Assembly (NCBI GenBank): GCA_014729455.1
Contig: WJJW01000435.1
Span: 1-6,141 of the forward strand
DNA from: Candidatus Eiseniibacteriota bacterium
Lineage (GTDB): Bacteria; Eisenbacteria; RBG-16-71-46; CAIMUX01; VGJL01
Direction: 5' to 3'
DNA: 6,141 nt
Shown here: piece after piece, positions 1 through 4,791 of the stretch
How the letters are laid out: every line of letters starts with the position of its first letter
Numbering within the stretch: position 1 is the stretch's first letter
The notes under the pieces: model-generated
Told to the model about the DNA's origin: nothing
The model's input: only the letters and a program-made list of their open reading frames with translations
The model's database searches: none
Made by a program: the position numbers and the translations under genes

Positions 1-1
1 C

Positions 2-73
2 TTCATGCTCGCCGGACGGCTGGAGATCTACACCGTCCTGATTCTTCTGGCGCCTTCGTTCTGGCGGAAGTAG
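2..73 (+). CDS. trkH: TrkH/KtrB-family potassium uptake protein, C-terminal end only
   Basis: Only the last 23 codons are in the window, and the gene begins beyond the left edge. The frame starting at base 2 reads FMLAGRLEIYTVLILLAPSF and then WRK before a TAG stop. The run G-R-L-E-I-x-T-V-L-x-L-x-x-P-x-F-W-R is the characteristic end of TrkH/KtrB membrane subunits, where the last transmembrane helix is followed by a short basic tail. Family members are potassium-translocating pore proteins of the inner membrane that work with a cytoplasmic NAD(P)/ATP-binding TrkA/KtrA regulator; whether that partner lies upstream cannot be seen. The gene converges on the transporter that follows, with 25 bases between the two stops. 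TrkH and KtrB cannot be told apart from so short a tail, so the symbol is provisional. Confidence 0.82.
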   Translation, partial: FMLAGRLEIYTVLILLAPSFWRK

Positions 74-98
74 GGCCCGACCCCGGACGGGGACGGTC

Positions 99-992
99 TC
101 AGAGGAACAGCAGGGCCGATCCGGCGACGGCGACGACGGCGCCGGCGATGGCCCGCGCGGAGACCCTCTGCCGGTAGATCAGGACCGTCGGCGCGATGAT
201 GATCACGGGAACGAGCGCCATCAGGGTCGCCGCGACGCCGGCCTGGGTGTTCTGGACCGCCAGCAGCGAGAGGGAGACGCCGAGGAACGGTCCGAAGAAC
301 GCCCCGAGCCCGGTCCGCGCCAGGGCGCCGCGGTCGGCCAGAGCGGTGCGCACCCGCGGCCACCACCGGATCACCCAGAAGAGAACGGCGAAGCCGATCC
401 CGCCGGCGATGACGCGGATCTGCGTCGCGCCGAACGGATCGTACGATCCCATTCCGAACTTGCTGAGGACCAGGCCGAGCGCCTGACCGAACGCGCCGCC
501 GATGCCGAGGAGGATCCCGGAGACGGGATGGGCGCGCGGCCGGCCGGAGGCGTCGGTCGTTCGTTCGAGGACGACCCAGCTCACTCCGGAGATGGTGAGC
601 GCCATGCCGAGCCAGTCGACCGGGGCGAGCCGCTCGCCCATCACGATCCATCCGGTCAGCGCCGCGAAGAGCGGGACGAGCGACATGAGGAGCATCGAGA
701 GCCGGGAGCCGATGATCACGAAGGCGCGGAAGAGGCAGAGATCGCCGATCGTGAACCCGATCAGTCCCGAGACCGCCAGCCATCCCCAGGCGTGCAGGGA
801 GGCGTCGAGCGGCAGCCACTTCCCGCGGGTCGCCCAGCAGAAGAGGGTGAGGAGCACGAGGGCGATCACGAGACGGATGAAGTTGACGGAGAGCGATCCG
901 ATCCTGCGGCCCGCCGATTCGAACGCCATCGCGGTGACGGTCCAGCAACAGGCGGTGCCGAGGGCGGCGATCTGTCCCAGATAGGCTTCCAT
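99..992 (-). CDS. EamA/DMT-superfamily transporter (ten predicted membrane helices)
   Basis: The product has 297 residues, the usual size for a two-EamA-domain drug/metabolite transporter. It is almost wholly hydrophobic, with about ten membrane segments near residues 5-24, 38-54, 68-86, 93-112, 126-142, 158-176, 188-208, 227-246, 250-272 and 281-297. The two halves (about 7-142 and 157-297) look like internal repeats. Each ends in the family pattern of a helix, a short loop with Glu/Arg (GERLAPVDWLGMALTISGV; YRQRVSARAIAGAVVAVAGS) and a last helix. Family members move metabolites, amino acids or drugs across the inner membrane, usually as exporters; the substrate cannot be read from sequence. 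The start is ATG at 992, because MEAYLGQIAALGTACCW begins directly with the first helix, but no clear Shine-Dalgarno motif precedes it. It is the only gene here ending in TGA. It is divergent from the secreted protein gene and convergent with trkH. Confidence 0.9.
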   Translation of the reverse strand: MEAYLGQIAALGTACCWTVTAMAFESAGRRIGSLSVNFIRLVIALVLLTLFCWATRGKWLPLDASLHAWGWLAVSGLIGFTIGDLCLFRAFVIIGSRLSMLLMSLVPLFAALTGWIVMGERLAPVDWLGMALTISGVSWVVLERTTDASGRPRAHPVSGILLGIGGAFGQALGLVLSKFGMGSYDPFGATQIRVIAGGIGFAVLFWVIRWWPRVRTALADRGALARTGLGAFFGPFLGVSLSLLAVQNTQAGVAATLMALVPVIIIAPTVLIYRQRVSARAIAGAVVAVAGSALLFL

Positions 993-1041
993 CGAGTCGG
1001 AATTGAAGCACAGATCCGCCGGCCGCGCCGGGGGTCATTAG

Positions 1042-1050
1042 TGGTAGAAT
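1042..1050 (+). promoter_or_regulatory. Possible extended -10 promoter element for the secreted Asp-box protein
   Basis: The bases TGGTAGAAT fit an extended -10 element: TG, one base, then a hexamer matching TATAAT at five of six positions. It lies in the 128-base divergent intergenic region, about 70 bases before the start codon at 1121. No convincing -35 hexamer sits 16-18 bases upstream, which is tolerated with extended -10 promoters. This is a motif match only, in a GC-rich background where AT-rich hexamers are scarce. The sigma factor preferences of this organism are unknown. Confidence 0.35.
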
Positions 1051-1103
1051 TGGAGGGTTCGAACGGCCCCGGCCGGATCGGACCCGATTACTCACGCCCA
1101 ACC

Positions 1104-1110
1104 AGGAGGT
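1104..1110 (+). promoter_or_regulatory. Ribosome binding site for the secreted Asp-box protein
   Basis: AGGAGGT is a full Shine-Dalgarno match. It stands ten bases before ATG 1121 and fixes that start. The signal peptide begins at the same codon, which supports the choice. Confidence 0.8.
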
Positions 1111-1120
1111 CGAAACTCCC

Positions 1121-2863
1121 ATGATCCGCATCTTCTTCTTCCTCGTCCTGGCGTCGCTGCTTCTCGCGCCGGTCGCCGGCGCGCAGGACTGGATCAACGT
1201 GAAGCTCAACGAGGATACGACCCAGCAGCTCCAGAACGAGCAGCAGGTCGTCGTCAATCCGACCGACCCGCTCAATCTCGTCTCCGTCTGGCGCGACTTC
1301 CGCCTCGGATACCGGCAGGTCGGCTACGCCTACACCTTCGACGGCGGCGCGACCTGGACGAACCCGGGTCTGTTCGTCGACGTCCATTATCCGCGCGACA
1401 GCGATCCGGCGCTGACGGTCAACTCCGACGGCGACTTCTTCGCGATGCTCCTCGCCTACACCGGCAACACGAACCAGCCGAACGGGATGCTGATGTACCG
1501 CAGCACCGACGGCGGCATGACCTGGGAGGACCGCGGCTTCGCGATCAACCAGGTCCCGGGCGTCTTCGAGGACAAGGAGTTCATCGCCTGCGACCGCTCC
1601 GGCTCGGCCTACGACGGCCGGATCTACATGGTCTGGGACCGGTTCTACGAGACGAACATCTACTGCGTCTCGACCGGGGACGAAGGGGACAACTGGACCA
1701 GCGAGCGGCGGGTCAGCGACCAGTCGAGCAACCAGTTCCCGACCCCGGCGGTCGGCCATGACGGCACGATCTACGTCGCCTGGACCTACTTCGGCGGATA
1801 CATCCGCTTCGACAAGTCGACCGACGGCGGGCTGACCTTCGGCAGCGATCGCAACGTCACCTCGGTCTACAATCCCCATCCGACCCTGAACGGCGGGATC
1901 GAGTCGCCGGCCCATCCGGCGATGGACGTCGACATCTCCGACGGCCCGTACGACGGGCGGATCTACATCGCCTACCTGAACCGCTCGGGAAGCTCCGACT
2001 ACGACATCTACGTCCGCTTCTCCGACGATCAGGGATCGAGCTGGTCGAACGCGATCCGGATCAACGACGACGCGTTCAACAACGGCCGCGACCAGTTCCA
2101 TCCATGGCTGACCGTCGACAACAGCGGTGTCGTGACGGCCGTCTGGCTCGACCGCCGGCACGATCCCTCGAACCTCGAGTGGCACTGCTACATCAGCCAG
2201 AGCACGGACGGCGGCCTCAACTGGAGCCCGAACCAGCAGGTCTCGACGATGCCCTCGCACCCGTACGACACCGCGCAGGGCGAGGGGATCGAAGTCGACT
2301 ACGCCGCCGACCGGATCGAGAAGATGGAGCGCGGGCCGAAGCTGCCGGGACCGATCCGCCGCGCGATGGAGCGGGAGAAGCAGGTCGCCAACGCCGATCT
2401 CACCGAGGAGGGCTGGGAGCCGCGCCCCGATCAGGAGACCGGCCGCGCCGGCACGATCGGCGAGTACATCGGCATCGCCAGCTACGACGGCTTCGCCACC
2501 GCGGTCTGGACCGACACGCGCCACGGCCATCAGGACACGTACGCCGGCGTCGAGGAGGCGCTGAACGCCGTCGAGGAGCCGTTGCCCGCCTCCGTCCAGA
2601 TGCGGATCGGGCCGAACCCCGCCGACGGCCCGGTCGGGATCCGCTACCAGGTGCCCGCGGACGGCCGGGTGACGATGGAGCTGTTCGACGTCGAGGGACG
2701 GCGGGTCCGCACGCTCGTCGACCGCAAGCTCCGCGCCGGCGACCACGCATTCGTCTGGGACGGGACCGATCAGCTCGGCCGTCCGGTCGCCAGCGGCACC
2801 TACTGGGTCCGCTACGCGGCCGAAGGGGCCGAGGAATCGGCTTCGATCCGGGTGCGGCGGTAG
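1121..2863 (+). CDS. Secreted Asp-box (BNR/sialidase-like) beta-propeller protein with FlgD-like C-terminal domain
   Basis: The 580-residue product starts with a signal peptide: a short basic end, a hydrophobic core at residues 4-18 and a likely cut after A-G-A at 21. The body carries six Asp-box motifs of the S-x-D-x-G-x-x-W type: TFDGGATW (72-79), STDGGMTW (128-135), STGDEGDNW (184-192, one residue longer), STDGGLTF (233-240), SDDQGSSW (301-308) and STDGGLNW (361-368). These mark a six-bladed sialidase-like propeller. I see no R-I-P motif near the N-terminus, so sialidase activity is not supported and a binding or structural role is as likely. Residues about 391-443 form a highly charged insert before the last strands. 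Residues about 497-580 form a FlgD-like/T9SS-type-A-like Ig domain (GPNPADGPVGIRY ... LFDVEGRRVRTL ... SGTYWVRY), common at the end of exported FCB-group proteins. Expected location is outside the inner membrane, at the surface or secreted. The DinB gene follows after two bases. Confidence 0.88.
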   Translation: MIRIFFFLVLASLLLAPVAGAQDWINVKLNEDTTQQLQNEQQVVVNPTDPLNLVSVWRDFRLGYRQVGYAYTFDGGATWTNPGLFVDVHYPRDSDPALTVNSDGDFFAMLLAYTGNTNQPNGMLMYRSTDGGMTWEDRGFAINQVPGVFEDKEFIACDRSGSAYDGRIYMVWDRFYETNIYCVSTGDEGDNWTSERRVSDQSSNQFPTPAVGHDGTIYVAWTYFGGYIRFDKSTDGGLTFGSDRNVTSVYNPHPTLNGGIESPAHPAMDVDISDGPYDGRIYIAYLNRSGSSDYDIYVRFSDDQGSSWSNAIRINDDAFNNGRDQFHPWLTVDNSGVVTAVWLDRRHDPSNLEWHCYISQSTDGGLNWSPNQQVSTMPSHPYDTAQGEGIEVDYAADRIEKMERGPKLPGPIRRAMEREKQVANADLTEEGWEPRPDQETGRAGTIGEYIGIASYDGFATAVWTDTRHGHQDTYAGVEEALNAVEEPLPASVQMRIGPNPADGPVGIRYQVPADGRVTMELFDVEGRRVRTLVDRKLRAGDHAFVWDGTDQLGRPVASGTYWVRYAAEGAEESASIRVRR

Positions 2864-2865
2864 AC

Positions 2866-3378
2866 GTGCCGGGCTCGGGAGGAGTCGACCGGACGCTCGA
2901 GTGGCTGGCGATGCAGTTCGAGCTGTGCGGGTTCGCCTTCGGGCGGAACCTGGACGGCGTCACCGAAGAGGAGGCGCTGACCGCGCCTCCCGGCGGGGGC
3001 AACTGCCTGAACTGGATCGCGGGCCACATCCTCGCCTCGCGCAACGGGGTCCTGCGGGGCCTCGGAGCCGAGCCGGTCTGGGAGGAGCGCGAGTCGAAGC
3101 GGTACGGGCGCGGCGCGGCGCCGATCACCTCGGCGCAGGAGGCGGTCCCGCTGTCGAAGATCCTGCCGCTCTACGAGGTCGCACAGGATCGGATCCGCAC
3201 CGGCTTGCGCAGCTTCGATCCCGACCGCCTCGCGGATCCCGCGCCGTTCAGCCCGATCGGTCGGGATGACGAGACGATCGGCAGCCTGATCGCCTCGTTC
3301 GCCTTCCACGAGGCGTACCACACCGGCCAGACCGGGAGCGTGCGGCGGGCCCTGGGGAAGCCCGGCGGACTGCAGTAG
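2866..3378 (+). CDS. DinB-family (DUF664-like) putative metal-dependent protein
   Basis: The 170-residue product has the size and pattern of the DinB/YfiT-like four-helix-bundle family. Three histidines are placed as in the family's metal triad: H54 in LNWIAGHILASRNGVL, and H148 and H152 in FHEAYHTGQTGSVRRALGK. Known relatives bind a divalent metal, and some act as thiol-dependent S-transferases (bacillithiol or mycothiol) or maleylpyruvate isomerases; the substrate here is unknown. The start is taken as GTG 2866, two bases after the preceding stop, because the first helix (VDRTLEWLAMQFELCGFAFG) begins right after it. The first in-frame ATG, at 2911, would cut that helix. No strong Shine-Dalgarno motif precedes the GTG, so translation probably depends on ribosomes finishing the upstream gene. 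The frame stays open leftward to about 2104, but that part overlaps the Asp-box gene and is a shadow. A strong terminator follows. Confidence 0.85.
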   Translation: MPGSGGVDRTLEWLAMQFELCGFAFGRNLDGVTEEEALTAPPGGGNCLNWIAGHILASRNGVLRGLGAEPVWEERESKRYGRGAAPITSAQEAVPLSKILPLYEVAQDRIRTGLRSFDPDRLADPAPFSPIGRDDETIGSLIASFAFHEAYHTGQTGSVRRALGKPGGLQ

Positions 3379-3404
3379 CGCGCGGAGCTTCCGGCGCCGA
3401 TGGA

Positions 3405-3438
3405 AGAGGGCCGCCCCGAGCGATCGGGGCGGCCCTTT
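3405..3438. terminator. Strong hairpin terminator between two convergent genes
   Basis: A perfect 13-base stem (3407-3419 with 3424-3436) encloses the GNRA-type tetraloop GCGA. A G-T and an A-T pair can extend it to 15. On the + strand the right arm runs into TTT, giving an intrinsic terminator for the DinB transcript, 27 bases after its stop. On the - strand the tail is CTCTTCC, a weaker U-tract, so it may also stop the cytochrome transcript. It fits the middle of an 83-base convergent gap, where a shared terminator is expected. Confidence 0.88.
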
Positions 3439-3454
3439 GAATCGGGTCTCGGAC

Positions 3455-3471
3455 GCTTCCGCTACGGAAGC
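3455..3471 (-). repeat. Small perfect inverted repeat with the cytochrome stop codon in its loop
   Basis: Seven bases on each side (GCTTCCG and CGGAAGC on the - strand) flank TAG, the stop codon of the cytochrome gene. The mRNA could fold a 7-pair stem with the stop codon as a three-base loop. It lies 16 bases before the large shared terminator. The inverted repeat is directly visible; any effect on termination of translation or mRNA stability is inference. Confidence 0.5.
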
Positions 3472-4568
3472 AGCTTCGCCTGCGCGTGCTCGATCGAAGC
3501 GTCGATGGCGTCGGTCGCGTAGAGGATGTTGTGCGCGCCGTTGCTGCGATCCTCGAGGAAGATCAGGTAGTTCAGGACCGCGCCCCGGTCGTCGGGATCC
3601 ACGGGCGGCGTGTCGGTGTTGACGTAGTCGTCTTCGGTCAGCCAGCCGTTGGCGACGAGGGCCGTCTTGAGCTCGTCGAGCTTCGCCTGGAACTCGAGCG
3701 CCGCATCGTCGACATACACGGTCGCCTCGTCGTCGTCGGTGAAGTCGCCCCCGTGGCAGTTCAGGGCCGCGCAGCCGTTGGAGTTGATCACCATCGTGCC
3801 GTGGTCGTCCCAGCGCATCCAGAAGGTGTGACCGCCGCTCACGCCACTGCCGGGAAGCTCCGCCATGTGGCAGTCGACGCAACCGTTCGGAACGTTGGTG
3901 TTGTGCTGGGCGGTGGTGCGATAGGGATCCGCGGTGCTGATCTGCCAGGCTCCGATCCCCGCCAGGACGTTCGACTGCGGTCCGTGGTGCGGACCCCAGC
4001 GGAAATAGGTGATGTCATCCTCCGAATCGACCGGCGGGCGGGGCGTGCGCGCCTGATGGCAGGCGGCGCAGATGTTGGAGGTTCCCTTGTCGTAGGTTCC
4101 CTCGCCCAGTGCGATGTCGGTCGCCATCTCCCACCGAAGAGAGAAGTCCTCCATCGTGTGGGGCGCGTGGCAGGTGAAGCAGCCGACCTGCGACGACTGC
4201 GCGAGGTCCTCGGTGCTCCCCGTCTCGACGATGTTCTGGAACCCCTCGTTCGTATGGCAGCCGTTGCACGAGCCCCCCTTGCGCTCATCGGTGTGGCCGA
4301 CGGCGTGCTGGGAGATCTCATACTCCGACTGGTACGGGAGGAGATAATAGTCGACCCCCCACGTGTCCGTGTGGCACTCCATGCAGGCCGTGGTCCCTGG
4401 AGGCCCCTCCGGTCCCTCGGGTCCTTCCGGTCCTTCCGGACCCTCCGGCCCCTCCGGCCCAACCGGTCCCTGTTCGCCGTCATCCCCCGCACAGCCAGCG
4501 AGCGACAGGACGAATGCCAGCGCGAAGGCACCGCAGACCGTGAGCCAACGCTTCCTGAGACTCCTCAT
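3462..4568 (-). CDS. Six-haem c-type cytochrome lipoprotein with collagen-like spacer
   Basis: The 368-residue product starts with a lipoprotein signal peptide: basic R2-R7, a hydrophobic core, and lipobox L-A-G-C with the lipidated cysteine at 26. Position +2 is Ala, so outer-membrane sorting is plausible. Residues 31-60 are ten Gly-X-Y triplets, mainly Gly-Pro-Glu. Haem-binding sites follow: CMECH (62-66), CNGCH (101-105), CFTCH (130-134), CAACH (167-171), CVDCH (230-234) and an expanded CX4CH, CAALNCH (266-272). Other histidines (88, 92, 137, 194, 195, 222, 247, 256, 346) could be distal haem ligands. Residues about 286-368 are helical and include RSNGAHNILYATDAIDASIE, like the C-terminal helices of the NrfA/octahaem-reductase superfamily. 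The likely role is electron transfer or a reductase-like activity in the periplasm or at the cell surface; no partner such as a CymA/NapC quinol oxidase or an outer-membrane porin is visible. ATG 4568 is fixed by a strong ribosome binding site. Catalytic activity is not shown. Confidence 0.9.
   Translation of the reverse strand: MRSLRKRWLTVCGAFALAFVLSLAGCAGDDGEQGPVGPEGPEGPEGPEGPEGPEGPPGTTACMECHTDTWGVDYYLLPYQSEYEISQHAVGHTDERKGGSCNGCHTNEGFQNIVETGSTEDLAQSSQVGCFTCHAPHTMEDFSLRWEMATDIALGEGTYDKGTSNICAACHQARTPRPPVDSEDDITYFRWGPHHGPQSNVLAGIGAWQISTADPYRTTAQHNTNVPNGCVDCHMAELPGSGVSGGHTFWMRWDDHGTMVINSNGCAALNCHGGDFTDDDEATVYVDDAALEFQAKLDELKTALVANGWLTEDDYVNTDTPPVDPDDRGAVLNYLIFLEDRSNGAHNILYATDAIDASIEHAQAKLLP
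4395..4478 (-). repeat. Collagen-like Gly-X-Y tract (9-base period in DNA)
   Basis: Codons 31-58 of the cytochrome have glycine at every third residue: GEQ, GPV, six copies of GPE (codons 37-54, bases 4407-4460), GPP and a final G. In the DNA this is a 9-base tandem repeat with varied third positions (TCC/CCC/TCG/ACC and so on), so it is not a recent exact duplication throughout. The tract lies between the lipidated cysteine and the first haem motif. All charged residues in it are acidic. Confidence 0.93.
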
Positions 4569-4791
4569 CGAATTCCTCCTTCTCTCCCCCCGAGAGAGAT
4601 TCGCGGTGGATGCTTCTCCATCGGTCGGCGCCCCTGAAACGAGGGCCCTCTGGACCGGGCGGAGCCGGGTCCCTCTCGGAAGTTCGGCACCTGGTCACGG
4701 ATGCTGAACCGTCGGATCCTCACCACCTTGCATCCTCCCGATGGCCGGGGAGAGTAAACCCCCCGCGACAGATCGCCGCAAGTCAAAGCTG
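4569..4791 (-). other. Gene-free leader/intergenic region upstream of the cytochrome
   Basis: These 223 bases lie between the nuclease stop and the cytochrome start and hold no plausible gene. They contain several inverted repeats. GGATGC (- strand, 4735-4730) is complementary to GCATCC at 4704-4699 and again at 4613-4608. There is a perfect 10-base palindrome, GAGGGCCCTC, at 4641-4650, and an imperfect hairpin at 4652-4672 (five outer pairs, a G-G or C-C mismatch, three inner pairs). I recognise no known riboswitch class; in particular the conserved core of the c-di-GMP GEMM riboswitch was looked for and is absent. No good sigma-70 promoter was found, and no U-tailed terminator for the nuclease gene. 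The cytochrome could have its own promoter here or be read through from the nuclease gene. Confidence 0.5.
4575..4581 (-). promoter_or_regulatory. Ribosome binding site for the cytochrome
   Basis: Read on the - strand, AAGGAGG stands six bases before ATG 4568. It is a near-perfect Shine-Dalgarno match and decides the start, together with the signal peptide that begins there. Confidence 0.85.

Noticed and set aside
79..98. Possible terminator between trkH and the EamA gene
   Set aside because: Only four-pair stems (CCCC/GGGG or GACC/GGTC) can form and neither has a T-tract. A real terminator may overlap the gene ends but is not visible.
28..1275. A 415-codon open frame on the - strand covering the EamA gene and its neighbours
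   Set aside because: Its translation is Arg/Pro-rich and it crosses the divergent intergenic region and the start of the secreted gene. The EamA frame has ten membrane helices and is the real gene.
1088..2746. A 552-codon open frame on the - strand, opposite the Asp-box gene
   Set aside because: It is codon-aligned with the sense gene, so its Val/Asp/Ala/Arg-rich product is just the complement of common sense codons (GAC gives GTC, GTC gives GAC). It has no domain pattern, while the sense strand has a signal peptide and Asp-boxes.
2104..2865. Upstream extension of the DinB frame to an ATG at 2104
   Set aside because: The extra 254 codons overlap the Asp-box and FlgD-like coding sequence, are Arg/Pro/Ala-rich and resemble nothing. 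GTG 2866 gives a normal DinB length.
2911..2913. ATG as an alternative DinB start
   Set aside because: It would remove the beginning of the first family helix and has no better ribosome binding site.
3486..4637. A 383-codon open frame on the + strand, opposite the cytochrome
   Set aside because: It is codon-aligned with the cytochrome and rich in Val/Arg/Gly/Asp. The haem motifs and lipobox on the - strand show which is real.
4781..4786. TTGACT on the - strand as a -35 box for the cytochrome
   Set aside because: The bases 16-18 further on are all G/C. The nearest AT-rich hexamer (TTTACT) is 22 bases away, too far for a sigma-70 promoter.
4569..4791. c-di-GMP (GEMM) or other known riboswitch in the cytochrome leader
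   Set aside because: The conserved GEMM core (an A-rich GGCAAACC-like segment) and the signatures of the TPP, SAM, cobalamin and glycine classes could not be found by eye.
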